From: Fragilariopsis cylindrus CCMP1102
Lineage: Eukaryota; Bacillariophyta; Bacillariophyceae; Bacillariales; Bacillariaceae
Length of the DNA stretch: 64,000 nt
Assembly (NCBI GenBank): GCA_900095095.1
Contig: FMBT01000462.1
Span: forward strand, 25,433-89,432
Direction of reading: 5' to 3'
Within the stretch, counting starts at the first letter, position 1; each line of letters begins with the position of its first letter. Shown here one piece after another: positions 18,169-32,699 of this stretch. Below the pieces are notes generated by a model that was given only the letters and a program-made list of their open reading frames with translations, searched no databases and had not been told where the DNA came from. The position numbers and the translations under genes were made by a program.

Positions 18169-19704
18169 CTACTTGTGGCGTTTGTTCGAAGATATTTTTT
18201 GTAGCTCGGCTTGTAATATTTCAAACGCTTGTTTGTTCAAATCAAACCACGCCATCCAACCGTCCATATCAGATTCAAGATGAGGTTCCTTTGAAACGAG
18301 ACACGCGATAGTTAGCTCCTGCTCCTCCTCGTTATTGTCCGTGTTGCTGTTGCTGTTGCTGTTGCTGTCATGAATGACATCGGCATTATTATTATTATTA
18401 TTATCATTACTTGTTACATTATTATTATTTCTAAGAGTATCGGTACTGTTATTATTATTATTATTATCTGATGTAACAGGAGGTAACATGGTAGGTCGGA
18501 ATCCAGCTGCAATCAATAGCTCGATTCCACCTTTGTGCTGACCGATGTCTTGATAGAATCCAGGATGACTTTTTCGAATCTTTCTATGGTTTAAATCTTC
18601 AGGGTGCTTATTTATTTGTTCGAATATAGTACATAGTGATTGAAGTGCCTGTATACGACTTGGATCGATTATAGCGGCAGTCTTTTGCGACTGCTCCTGT
18701 TGTTGATCCTGTTGTAATAGTATATCAAGATAATGTTTTACGCCATCAGGACCCTTCACAATACTTTCAAGGTAATTTCGTTCAGCTTGTGTTTGTGCCT
18801 CTTCCTGTGCACGACGTCGTACTCTATTTTCTTCAGCTTGTTGGTGTAATTGTTGTTTTCGGACGATCTCTTGAGCGGCCAATTCCTCGGCTTGTTGTCG
18901 TTCAAATGCTATTCGACGAGCATCTTCTTCTTCAATTTTTCGTCGATTCTTTTCTTCTTCTTCCAACCTCACACGTTCCATCGAAGATCTTTTGGAATCT
19001 ATTTCTTGTTGTTGCATATTGTATTCCCGTTGAAAATCTTGAAACATGAGACTAGCTCCAGACGGTGGTGGTGGTGGTAACGGTTGATTACATTGTGGTG
19101 GTGGTACAATACTGTTTTCATTCTCATTATTATTGTTGCAGTTGGAACTTTGGTGGTCATCACCACCTTCGACAGTTACTGCTGGAGTATTTTCTGTTGC
19201 AGATTGTTGATTCTGATTCTCTTGCTGTTCCGAGATGAAGGAATCCACAAAATATTGACGACATAAAAAGTCATTCAATTCAACAATTCTTTGAACACGT
19301 GTTTGACTTTTGGGTCCATACCGGCTCTTCTGCGTAACTGGATCTTTTTCCTTTAATCGTTTCCGGAAGCGATCCATACGTGGTCGAAATTCCATTAAAG
19401 CTGTTTCCGATAATCGCAACGACTGAATTAAGCTATCCACGTCGTTGACTATTGGAATTGTTGTAGCTGTGACTGCTATTGCGGTGGCGATGGGGATGAC
19501 ATTCGGTATCGTTTCTTTCTCCGTCGCTGCTACTGATATGTCTGTTTCTGCTGCTACTGCTGCTACTGCTTCAACTGGCGGTGGTGGTGGCGGTGGTGCT
19601 AGCAACAAATCTTTTTGTTCCGGTCGCAAAATGGAAGATTGTCGAATCCCTTCGTAAAGAGAAACAAGCTCATTTATCTTTTCTTCGGACGTTCGCACCT
19701 CCAT
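18169..19704 (-). CDS. PUB-domain protein with central coiled coil
   Basis: Single-exon, 511 residues. Residues about 330-420 fit a PUB/PUG domain: an RIQALQSLCTIFEQINKHPE helix, then HRKIRKSHPGFYQDI and GGIELLIAAGFRP, the order seen in PNGase, UBXN6 and HOIP. PUB domains bind the C-terminal tail of the p97/VCP ATPase, so a role in ubiquitin-linked quality control is inferred. A charged coiled coil (about 225-310, Glu/Arg/Gln-rich) precedes it. Asn-rich runs follow, then a final helical segment WMAWFDLNKQAFEILQAEL. The N-terminal half is Pro/Ala/Asn-rich and probably disordered. No UBX, UBA or transglutaminase domain is visible, so it is not a PNGase. Confidence 0.8.
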   Translation of the reverse strand: MEVRTSEEKINELVSLYEGIRQSSILRPEQKDLLLAPPPPPPPVEAVAAVAAETDISVAATEKETIPNVIPIATAIAVTATTIPIVNDVDSLIQSLRLSETALMEFRPRMDRFRKRLKEKDPVTQKSRYGPKSQTRVQRIVELNDFLCRQYFVDSFISEQQENQNQQSATENTPAVTVEGGDDHQSSNCNNNNENENSIVPPPQCNQPLPPPPPSGASLMFQDFQREYNMQQQEIDSKRSSMERVRLEEEEKNRRKIEEEDARRIAFERQQAEELAAQEIVRKQQLHQQAEENRVRRRAQEEAQTQAERNYLESIVKGPDGVKHYLDILLQQDQQQEQSQKTAAIIDPSRIQALQSLCTIFEQINKHPEDLNHRKIRKSHPGFYQDIGQHKGGIELLIAAGFRPTMLPPVTSDNNNNNNSTDTLRNNNNVTSNDNNNNNNADVIHDSNSNSNSNTDNNEEEQELTIACLVSKEPHLESDMDGWMAWFDLNKQAFEILQAELQKISSNKRHK

Positions 19705-20163
19705 CTTCCTCGTCTTCTTCGTCTTTCGTCTTTCTCTTCTTCTGCTTGGCAGTTGCAGTCAGTATACAGGTTTTTCAAACAGTCGTCGATGCTTTCAAAA
19801 TGAGTGTGTATATGCAGAAAGTAGAAAGTAGTTTATTTTTAAAAAATTGATCACAAGGGACCGTCCTCAATGCGGGATTGCATTTTGTAATCGAATCACG
19901 AATCGAACTTCGGCGAAGCGCGACGACGACATCAGCTTCATAATATATCTTAGCTATTATTACACGTACAGTAACATTCAACGTACTATTCCTAGTTCAA
20001 TATAGTCGTTAAATTTTGAAATTGATCGAAGACGTGATAAATAATACGCACTGGAAGGCATTCTAGCTATAGTAGAGAGACTAAGAAGTAAAGTGGACGA
20101 CCCTGACCTACAAAATTGAAAATAAACTACAACTGACACTATCCTGCCAGCCAACACGTGAAG
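19705..20163. other. Divergent intergenic region
   Basis: A 459-bp spacer between head-to-head PUB and malic enzyme genes, presumably with both promoters. The short frames here overlap the PUB N-terminus. Nothing else is seen. Confidence 0.6.
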
Positions 20164-22931
<2,768 letters not shown>

Positions 22932-23294
22932 TACAGGTATATAAATAAATCTGTTGATCAGTGATATCTCAAATATTCTTCAAATAAAATTTCATCTTAC
23001 TCCAGTTAATTTGTAACAACTTTGAAAAGTATTGTAATATGAATGATGTGTACTTTGCAGAATGTCCATCGTCACTGTAAAACCGTTCATTCCGACTTCC
23101 AACTTTGCTTTCAGTCTATCATCCTTTCACCCTCAATTTGCATGCTGCCTTTATATGTAAACAGGATTTCCAATAGAAACTTACAATCATACCAAAAGCA
23201 GGTCTGATACATACGACAGATACAGAACTAATGAGACGCTGTGAGAACACAATAATTAACATTCGTTTGATCATTTGTTTCAAAGGAGCCATAA
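22932..23294. other. Intergenic region, nothing seen
   Basis: The 363 bp between the converging malic enzyme and ankyrin genes hold two 3' untranslated regions and no other recognisable signal. Confidence 0.6.
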
Positions 23295-24460
23295 CTACTG
23301 TAGAGTTTGACTGTTCCGTTTTCTTCTTCGTCCTTGGAGTTGTAGGCAGTAGTTGATTATATCGGGTCGACTCCTCAACAACTTGTATAATGTTTCTAAA
23401 TCAACGTCCTTTCCATCGTGGATAGGAGCTGCTGAAAGTTGGAACGGAAACAGTTTGGTTAATGGATCACGAATAAGAAGGATTTCAGGTGCAGCAAGAA
23501 ATATATCTTGAACCCCACGTGACCATGTATGTCCATTTGCAATGGCAGAATGAAGAGGGTATCGGTTATGATCGCTATAAATTCGTTCCCTTGTACCCCT
23601 AGGATATGCCTTTATGAGACATGCATGAAAGTTTGTTCATTAGACTGAAATCTACGTTTCTTATTCTTTGACCACGAAACCCGTTGTGTGGATATATGTA
23701 ATGGAAGTTGACCCAATTCATTCCGTTGAAACACTTGATTTGGGTATGCATTCATAACAAATGATAACACTTCTATAGGGCAATTTTGTTGACCCAATGA
23801 CACAGCTGCGTGAACGAAGAAGATTTTGTCGTCTTCATCATTGGTATCATAAATATGTGTGTCATAGGACAACGTCTTATTGGGTGAACTGACTTTGTTT
23901 AAGCAGTTGATTATGTTGTCATTTTCTATGTCCACCTGAAGGGTCCGGGCTACGGCTCCGAGAATAATAAGTACTTTCTTCCAGTAATTTTCATCCAATG
24001 GTATCTTGCTCTTCGTCCGGGAATCCCACAATGCCATCAGCGGAGTTTTTCCCCATCGTGTTCGCTCTGTTGCTGTCGCTGGGAAAAGTTTTAAAAGCTC
24101 TTCGAGTATCGCTATTTCGGCCTGGTAATGACATGCGACATGTATTGGTAAATCAAGATTTTCTCTACTAGTGACCCAAATAGATTCCGGATGGGCATCG
24201 ATAATCGAATGGATCACCTCCACGGGAGGATTCAACGACGAAGCCAAAAATAAAGGCGTTTCATGCCAATGCCCGTCTTCAAATTTAGCATCTTGAGGTT
24301 GACTTTTCGCTAGTTCAACACAACCACTCCACTTCATGTCTAACACTAAATCCCACAAGTCAGAAGATTCAGGAACATCGTTTCTGGTATTTTTCAACAT
24401 CTTGATTCTCAGCACTACAACTGTTTCTCTTTCGGTTCTAAATATTTTGTGGACTTGCAA
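23295..24460 (-). CDS. Ankyrin-repeat-like protein, one apparent frameshift
   Basis: The first frame runs 24460 down to a stop at 23612 (282 codons) and contains ankyrin-type helices: LPIHVACHYQAEIAILEELL, GKTPLMALWDS, FFVHAAVSLGQQ and GQLPLHISTQRVSW. The next frame continues the pattern to 23295: ACLIKAYPRGTRERIYSDHN, RYPLHSAIANGHTW, IFLAAPEILLIRDP, PFQLSAAP. This W-x-x-G-I/V, APE, RDP layout is common in diatom ankyrin-like proteins. The switch must occur between about 23614 and 23636 and corresponds to one missing base; no GT-AG pair explains it. The joined length would be 388 residues. The start could also be the internal Met21. Role: protein-binding scaffold, partner unknown. Confidence 0.7.
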
Positions 24461-24852
24461 CGCAGGAATAAAGAAGGTATGTAAAACAACATTGTACCAT
24501 ATCAGGTACCGTCAATATTTTCTTTTTTTACGCCTTTTACACGAAATTCGAAACTTCTGTGAAACAAGATACAAAATGTTATAAACACGTGAGTCGGGTT
24601 AGTCGGATGAGTCCCGGATGATTTTTTTTATTACGTACTGTAGATTTTATCAGTGACTCAACCATCAACAAATTGTTTAATTTATGTTTATCCTTGTTTT
24701 TTATTTTGCATCCTCACATCACCTCACACTCCATAATCATGTTGTTGTCATCAATGATCAATGACAGTTATACTTCCACAAAGCATACTTCCTGCCTTTG
24801 ACTTCGAAACATTGAGACCGTAGCTTGTTACTAAAGACTTTCATAGCGAGGA
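24461..24852. other. Divergent intergenic region
   Basis: A 392-bp spacer between the minus-strand ankyrin gene and the plus-strand pseudouridine synthase. Nothing beyond AT-rich sequence is seen. Confidence 0.6.
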
Positions 24853-26299
24853 ATGGCTGTTCCGTATTGTTTATTAACGATTATGATGATGATGATCACT
24901 ACGGCACACGAAGTCAGTGCATTGATATCGGCGGTTTCGTATTCGTCACTGCGGACAAAAACTGGGAACTGCGCATCATCTGCTTCTCGTCATCGGTACT
25001 TGACTACTAAATTATCTAATAATGTGAATAACAACCAAAGTAAAATATCATCAATACCGACCGTATTAAATCCGATCAGCAAACGAAGAATACATTTGGG
25101 TGGACCGAAATATAAAGAGCTGATAAAGGAAGGTGGATGGGTTCAACATCATGGAACGTTGGAACGTATTGATTGTAAAATGCTAAGTCTCCATCAAAAA
25201 GGATCATCATTCTTGAACGAAGACAAAAGAACAAATCCATCTTTAGAATCTTTTACAGAACCAAGTTCAGTCGACAATGAAAATGAAATCGGAGACGAAT
25301 GGTATAGTATTACACCATCAGTACTACAATCATCAGCATCATCGTCAACAATAAACGCAACAAAAGGTGATACCGCTTTACAATCAACTGTCGCTATGGA
25401 TGAAAACAACTTAAAGCAACTTCGACGTGATCTCCTTTTTACAAATAAACCATCTGGTCTACATTGTGTTCCAAGTCGAGCTCTATCTGACTCTCTCGCC
25501 GCACAAATTATGTTATCGTATCCAGGTGGGAAACCGTGTCACCGATTGGATCGCGATACGTCTGGGATTGTGTTATTCGGATTGACAAAGGAAAATCATC
25601 GTGATGTATCGATGCAATTCGAGGCTCGGACTACATCTAAAACGTATGTGGCCTTAGTTTCTGGTCATCCTGACAAAGAATGTGGAATAGTGAACTTACC
25701 GATCGGTAAACGAAAGACCGAAGAAGGTTTTAATCGTTGGACAATAGGAGGAGAGAAACCGAGAGAAAGTATCACCGAATGGACCGTAGGTAAGAGACAA
25801 CAATTATTAGAAATCGTATTATCCTGAACGTTTCCATTCTTGACCTTTGAAAAAAAAATGAATGGAAGCGGTTCTTTTTGCGCGATAGAGATAAACTGAT
25901 GCTTTAATGTGCTTCTATAAGAGGAGAAAGTTGGACCACTTATTGTCGTGCACTAACCCAGATCCCTTACATTTCTTGTTTATCCAACGGGGGATTGATT
26001 GATTGTTGATGACTGATTTGTTTATCAATGTTTGGCGTTCGACTTCAATCGAAGACAAAAGATTCACTGACACTGATACTGGTGCGATTTTTACTAGAGT
26101 GCAGCTTAAGCCACTGACCGGGAGAGGACATCAACTAAGACTACACATGAAAGCCATTGGATTGCCTATTCTCGGTGATACGATTCATGGAGAAGGTGGC
26201 ATACCTTTGTGCTCATCTAGATTGTGTTTGCACGCCCAAAAGCTCGAAGTAGATTGGAATGGTTTTAGGTTGGAGGCAGAAAGTATTCCACCCTTTTGA
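24853..26299 (+). CDS. RluA-family pseudouridine synthase, two exons
   Basis: Exons 24853-25789 and 26055-26299; joining after ACCGTAG gives a continuous 393-residue protein (intron 25790-26054, GTAAGA..CGAAG). The catalytic motif is HRLDRDTSGIVLFGLTKE with Asp in RLDRDTSG, preceded by LLFTNKPSGLHCVPSR and followed by KTYVALVSGHP. Exon 2 supplies TRVQLKPLTGRGHQLRLHM and LGDTIHG, the C-terminal RluA signature. The enzyme isomerises uridine in rRNA or tRNA; which site is unknown. Residues 75-115 (GGPKYKELIKEGGWVQHHG) could be a reduced S4-like RNA-binding element. The N-terminus is hydrophobic (CLLTIMMMMITTAHEVSA), so plastid or other organelle import is plausible. Without the intron the first exon would end prematurely at 25827. 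Confidence 0.88.
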
Positions 26300-26745
26300 T
26301 TTTGACATTACATGTTAGAGCCAGGAATACGGTACGATCATGTGTTTGCGTGTGGAGATGACGATATGGATTACCAACAATCGAAGCAGCTAGCTACTAA
26401 AGTACAATTGTAGTTAACGAATGGATCAATCCAATGCTTAAGATTTGCGCCTCCCATTTGGAAATGGTATATTTTGTACCTTTGAATGGTCAATGTTTGC
26501 ATATTGCATCGAATCATTCCAATGATAAATTAAAAATTAAACAGAATGACACGACGTCTCCGGGATCTCTTACATACCTATCTTTAACAGCATTCATTAT
26601 GAAGATAGAAAATCAGGCAGTTTGTACATCATAATATGTTTAAAAAATGCGCGAAGAACGTGATACAATATATCATAGAATTCTTCAATATCCAAAATAA
26701 ATTAAATTGACACTTTGGGTTATCAACAGGTATTGCATGCATCAA
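26300..26745. other. Intergenic region, no supported gene
   Basis: 446 bp between two converging genes. A 66-codon frame at 26434-26634 has no recognisable features. Confidence 0.6.
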
Positions 26746-28237
26746 TTATACTATCAATCCGTTACTAGAAAACCCTAACCCATTGGCTTCTAGCTCCTCC
26801 TTATATATTCCTTCTAGTTTCGGAATGATAATTGCTTCCTCATCTGCTGTAAGTAGTTCGAATTTAATGATATTTTCCTCCTCCTTTACTTGTCGCCCGA
26901 TCAAGGTGTCTTTGTATGGTATTATTACGCATATTGGACACGCAAACAAGAGATACAACATTCAATATAAAGGTTAGCAAAAATAATCGAGACAATTGTA
27001 TTCAAATCAATCTATAAATAACATAACAATTATTCTCCAAACCGGAATAATCATTCATATGCTTACATGATTGGAGCGGCTTGACAAGAAAATATGATTT
27101 CCCTGACTCCTTAAACGTGTAACCCAACAATTTCAGAGCAGCATTTTCCGTATCTGGAATAAATTCCTTCGCTTCTGAAACTTCTCCTGTTTCTATTTCC
27201 TCTTTCATGCTCTCCATGAGGTCGTCCAGACCTTCCATATCTTCCTTACTATTACCCCCGTGTGCTCCGGGGTTGTCAAAGTATCCCATCAATTCTTTAA
27301 GTTCCTTCTCTACATCATCATCGCTTGTGTTCATAGTCTTTTCGTATTCTTCTTCACCCAATTCGCGTTTCATGATTTCATAAAATGAATCCATCTCAGT
27401 ATCTACTTCCTTTTTGTCTTTTGTGCGGGTAGCTTCAAGGAGATCATCTACCTCGTATGGTTTCGTGATAACCTTATCTTGCCAATCATTCGTAATTTTA
27501 TCTAACCCCCCGGAGACAGTCAAAACCTTGGGCGTCTTCCGCAATCGGAACTCATCACCCAATTGCTCTTGGACCTGTACAGCAAAAATTTCCATCAATT
27601 CAGCATATTCCTCATTATCTTGGTAAAAATCTGGATCAATACATTTTGTTTCAAGATTGCTGCTGTCATTAGATTTTTTGTCGTTGAAACTTTTGAATTT
27701 TTTTGTCGGTTCCTGAATAACTATAGCAACAGCATCGTCGAACGGAACAGCAATACCATATGATTGGCCTTCCAAGTCAACCATAAATGCTAGTTTACAA
27801 TCGATGTATTCCGCTCCTCTACAAAATGGAATCCTTGTATTTTTCCATCGAGGATCACCCGTTTCCAACGAAACATCTATAAGACTCGTTGCTAATCCGT
27901 ATGGATCATCATCATCATCGTCATCATCACCATCGTCGTCGTCGTCTTTATTGTTTTCGGAGTTGTCGACATCGTCGTCCTCTTTCTTCGTTTCAGGTGA
28001 ACTTTTTTCAAATTCTACATCCAGAACATCCTCGTCTTGATTTTGAATTGAAGAAAAGAAACGTGTCTGATGATGTAGCTGTGGTAGTATTGGCGGCGAC
28101 GATGATAATGATTGGCAGTTGTTTCGTCGTATACATGATGTGATGGATGACGACGACGATTGTAATGTCCAGCAATAAATCACCGGTAGAAATAATACCA
28201 AACTTTGGCAGGAGATAGTGATTAGTCGTCGCATCAT
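26746..28237 (-). CDS. DUF3727-like plastid protein, two exons
   Basis: Exons 27067-28237 and 26746-26909 (minus strand). Joining ..CTCCAATCAT with ACACCTTG.. gives FLVKPLQSYTLIGRQ and a 444-residue protein; unspliced, the frame diverges into unrelated residues. The N-terminus is a signal peptide (ITISCQSLVLFLPVIYCW) followed by a Ser-rich transit-like region. The conserved part starts with YIDCKLAFMVDLEGQSYGIA and VPFDDAVAIVI and ends with GYTFKESGKSYFLVKPL, ENIIKFELLTADEEAIIIP. This resembles the DUF3727 proteins of cyanobacteria and plastids, of unknown biochemical role. Long acidic inserts (Asp runs at about 90-112, Glu-rich 265-350) are lineage-specific. Confidence 0.75.
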
Positions 28238-29819
28238 CGTAATTGTTCGAGCAAAGAAGCAACGAAAATGGGATCAATTGGCCTTGTTGGTCGTTTGTTT
28301 TGCGATTATCTCTACTGTATCGCTAATGACGATTTCTATCCTTCTTTTTGGTGCAAGATGAATTTATGAATTTATGTATTGATTTGATTTTCGTAATTTT
28401 TGACAATTTAAAAATATGGCGCGATGATTGGCGCACTGATGCGTTTAATTACGGATTAAGAACAGACCGTGATATTTCTTACACGCCCAAGCTCCACTAG
28501 CTACATTTTGCAATACAGTACATACAATACATCATGACATAGTGACTTACTTACTGCAGCCAATACTGTCTAAATATCGCTATGGTAGCCCATGAAGTAA
28601 GCCAGATTACTTTGTTTGCTTCAAATGCTCGACATATCATTGTTATGTGTGTCATCTTCTACATGTATGTTGAATCATTTTATACAAACATTGTTGATTT
28701 TACATATTATTATTGTGTAACAGATATGTTATTACACTGTTGACGTGGGTTGAATAATCCTGCTAGCAATATGTTTTGTTATGGGAGGTAGAAAAGAAAT
28801 ATCGAAAGTGATTTATCTAGAAATAGGACTCTTTCTAAGGGCGTGTAGTGTACGGTTTTCTCTTCTCTTCTTCCTACGTATACTTCCTACTTCTTCCTTT
28901 TTGCCACACTGACTGTAAAGTTGTGAGAGTTGAACTAAAAATAAGCAAATACAACATGATGACACTATATTACACACAACGAACCAATCTAAACGACTAT
29001 AAAGATGTCCATGAAACATGAATATTTGAAATGGGAATTGGTACAGTAGTTAGAAGATGACAAAAAATAAAGAACAAGAATTGGAATGCAAACGAGTTTT
29101 CTGTTTTCTAACGAAACAAGTTTTTGTTTCTTGTGTTTCTGTACATTGAATGCGTGGAGAGCACGCAATCATAATTGCATGCGATGTTATTGTGGCGAAG
29201 AGCACACATAATTGACAGTACGCGATAGATTGTACGTCGTTTACAAAGTACCAGCATACCGTACTATTTTTTTTAAGAGCGCAGTAATTTCGTTCGTTGT
29301 ACACGTATTTGTACTATCAACTAACTAGCTAGCGTCGCTTAAAAAAATAAAAATTCACCGATATTACCCTTCACATAATTATTTTTCTTGTATTACTTGA
29401 AGTACGACGCGTATCCAATGATTAGTCTTCGCGTACACTTAAGGGAAAAGAATGCTATGATGTGAATTTATATGAGACTTGGTGATAAGCTGCTCGTGGA
29501 AAGTTTACTACGCGTGGTATCATTGTAAAAAATCTTAACGTATTATTTTATGTACTGTACAACAACTAAAAAGTAGTACAGCTTATTGTACGGCATATTT
29601 TATTTAAAAAACAAGCCTAAAGGAAAAATTCCGCTGCTAGACAATACTGTTAGTACGCACACTGAGTTGATAAAAATTATGGTACTGTACTTACATTGTT
29701 AAATTGCTGTAAAAGCACATAATATTATCTCGCATACCCTTAACGAAACCACTTGTTCGATCTTCTTCATACCGTATCTGCTACTTTATACTAGACGAAA
29801 ACGAATTCAATCATCAATC
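28238..29819. other. Long intergenic region without supported genes
   Basis: About 1.58 kb between divergent genes. Two short minus-strand frames (28813-29019, 29050-29304) are Cys/Ser-rich with no features. I see no tRNA-like cloverleaf, transposon end or long repeat. Confidence 0.6.
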
Positions 29820-30207
29820 ATGGCAGACAACGATGACAGTAGTAGAACGTTAAGCGAAGATGATATGGACGACGACGAAGATGATGATGATGATGATGTT
29901 TCAACCGAAGAAGAAGAAGAAGATTTAATGACTACAATAGAGAAATTTCCGAAGAAGACACTTCTAATCGCTACCAAGAAAAAGACTTTGATCAAGAGTG
30001 GCAAACCAACAGTCGTGAAGAAACGCAAAAGGCGCAAACAGAAGCCAAAAGACTACCCGAAAAGACCTTTAAGTTCATACAATGTCTTCTTCAAAGAGAC
30101 TCGCGAGACGATTCTAGAAGAACAGGGCAAGACAAACTTTCAAGATATGGTAAGTATATCTACGCAAGTGTTATGTATGTATTTATGTATGTATGGCATC
30201 GTCTATA

Positions 30208-30238
<31 letters not shown>

Positions 30239-32037
30239 GCAATTTGCCTCTAACACAGCACACAGGTTCGAAAAATTGCTGCTCTTTGGAAGGAGATAAC
30301 TCCAGAAGATAAAGAAAAGTTTATCGCAGTTGCATCCAAAGATTTGATTCGATACAAGAAGGAAGTGGGTGTTTACGAACTCAAGATGATCGAAAAAAAT
30401 CGCATTGAAGATAAGGAACGTGCGAAGAAAATGAAGAAGGTCAAAAAACTTACTGAAAGTCAGCAATCTTTTACCAAAATTGGAATATCTGCTGCTGCTG
30501 GTAGTGGTGGTGGACACGAAAATAATAATGACGACAGCACAAGGACGGCTGCAGTATCATCAAGTTTCCCAATCCAAAATGTCCAGATCCCTACTAGCAT
30601 GACGAATGGTGGTACGATGATGCAAGGTCCTCCGCAAGTTTACGCTCCGTCTATACATACTCTCACTTCTAACGAATTGGATATGGCTCGTCTTCTTCTC
30701 GAAATGGAGCTTCGAGCCGTTAAAGAAGCTCAATCTTTGCGAGAAAAGCGGTCGCAATTGGAGTTACATGGTTTAAATAATCATGGATTTGAAATAACTC
30801 CTGAAGCTGCTGCTTCTGCTGCTGCTGCCATTCTCCGTGCTAATGGTGTGTACGGGGGAGGAGAAGGAGGATGTGGCGCCAACATCGCTGTCGCCGAATT
30901 ACAAGTCCAACAACGACGAAACAATTCTAATATATTAGATACGGGAGGAGATCACATGATGGCAGCCAAAGAAGCAGAAATGATAAGACGTATGGCTCTC
31001 GTTTGGATAGTACTGGAGGGGATTCCATGACAACTGCCACGAACGAAATCGAAATGAGAAAACGCCTCGCTGATCTTGGGGGAGATATCAGTACAATAGC
31101 TAATGAAGCTGAATTGAAATACCGACTTGGTTTTGCTGGTCTAGTAGGGCAAGATCATATCATAGCCTCCAAGGAAGATGAGATTCGAAAGCATATAATA
31201 CGTGAGGCAGAAATTAGAGCCCGCTTTGGTATGAATGAAAATAGAGGAGAGATCCTTGAGTCATCCATAGATGCCGACATTCGACAACGTTTAGGTATAG
31301 GTGTAGATCCAACGGGAGCTTTCGCAGAAGCGGATATACGGAAACGTCTGGGTCTTAGTAGTAGTATACCAAATTATCAAATGGCGACTTCGGCTGAAGT
31401 CGAAATACGCAAGCGTCTGGGCTTGAATGGTCAGATAGGTGATTCTGCGATAGCACATCATGAAGCAGAAATCAGAAGGCGTTTAGGTCTTGAAATAGAA
31501 CCATCGATTGATTATAATCATGAAGCAGAAATTTTACGAAATCGGCTGCCGATGGGTGCTATGGGAGATCAAATAACATCAACGGTACCGATGAATGACG
31601 CCGAATTCCAAAAGCGCTTAGCCGCAATCCAAGATCAGGATTTTAACGCATCCGGTGATGCATCTCCTATTGGAAGACTTTCCCAAGTTGCATCTCGTGG
31701 CATTGGTTTGGGCATAGGTGAAACGTATGAAGAAAAGCTTCTCCGAGAAGAAAGGATCCGTCAACAAGAAATGTTATTAGCTCGATTTGACGGCAGCGCT
31801 GCTTCATCTCTATACGGTGGACATTCTGGTCCAGGGATGCCAATGTTAGGAGGTTTGGGAAGAGGAGTACCTTCATATGGTGCGGTAGGACCTCATGGAT
31901 CTATTGGCTCGCAAAGTTTTGCGTCTGCTGTTGATACGCGAATGGCATCCATACGAGCTGCAGCTGGGATGTCAGTTCCTATGGAGCGCCTGACAGAGGA
32001 AGAATTGCGGGCTTTATCCAGTGGTAGAGGACTTTAA
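29820..32037 (+). CDS. HMG-box protein with EAEIRKRLGL repeat array, one apparent frameshift
   Basis: Exons 29820-30149 and 30266-32037; the intron 30150-30265 holds a TA repeat. An acidic N-terminus (Asp/Glu run at residues 17-40) and a basic linker precede one HMG box (about 78-150): DYPKRPLSSYNVFFKETRET, then after the intron VRKIAALWKEITPEDKEKF. HMG boxes bind and bend DNA, so a chromatin or transcription role is likely. The C-terminal half contains at least eight degenerate copies of an E-x-E-I-R-K-R-L-G-L unit (about residues 365-550), a new kind of array to me. The frame breaks near 31000-31004: RRMAL is followed by LDSTGGDSM in the next frame, consistent with one missing base. Corrected length 700 residues. 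Confidence 0.85.
30203..30238. repeat. TA-rich microsatellite in the HMG-box intron
   Basis: A nearly pure TA array within the 116-nt intron, shortly upstream of the acceptor at 30264-30265. Confidence 0.9.
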
Positions 32038-32255
32038 TCCAGCAGTAACAAATCTGCCGATGAGCACACGAAAACAACTGCAGAGATCCATAGAAATATT
32101 CACGAAAGCTAGAAGATTGTAAATATAAACAGAAGTAAGAAAAATAAAACGGCTATGGATATGTCATTTCTATTCTGTGGAAATCGATAGAAACATTTGA
32201 TTACTTAATTTAGACATCGCAATTTGATCGCATGTAGTATGCTACATGTATGTAT

Positions 32256-32699
32256 TTATTCACCCTTAATTTTGGTGGCAGCTTGAGGCTCGGGCAATGC
32301 AATGAGGAGAAGCATTCCAATGCTAACTATCGAGTGAATGACAACATTTGCAGTTGGGTACGGCGTTGGTGCGATGAGCCTCGCTTCGTGGTAAGTTAAC
32401 GCGTACATCATGTGAAATGCAAACATGAACGTCGGTGGACATCGTGCCCAGCGTGGAGCCGTTGCGATAGCTGGTATCATCATGGCGTAGATTAGATACG
32501 AGGACGCTAGTGCCCAACGACCAAGTTCAGGCACATCGGTGAATAACATATCGGCAATTTTGAGACCAGCCGGATCGTTCTTATCCACTATCATATCAAG
32601 AGGGGACTTCTGGGTCAGGAAAAAGTACCCTCCCATAAAACTGTAGAACAAGAAATTGAATGTCGCCATAAAATAAGTAATTGTTGTGAGGATAGACAT
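32256..32699 (-). CDS. Small four-helix membrane protein of unknown function
   Basis: Single-exon, 147 residues. Four hydrophobic segments are visible: about 5-27 (TTITYFMATFNFLFYSFMGG), 60-80 (RWALASSYLIYAMMIPAIA), 88-105 (PTFMFAFHMMYALTYHEARL) and 112-133 (NVVIHSIVSIGMLLLIALP). Polar residues and one His sit inside helix 3. A short charged C-terminus (KIKGE) follows. No signal peptide distinct from helix 1 and no named family recognised. It is tail-to-tail with the HMG-box gene (218 bp). Confidence 0.7.
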   Translation of the reverse strand: MSILTTITYFMATFNFLFYSFMGGYFFLTQKSPLDMIVDKNDPAGLKIADMLFTDVPELGRWALASSYLIYAMMIPAIATAPRWARCPPTFMFAFHMMYALTYHEARLIAPTPYPTANVVIHSIVSIGMLLLIALPEPQAATKIKGE

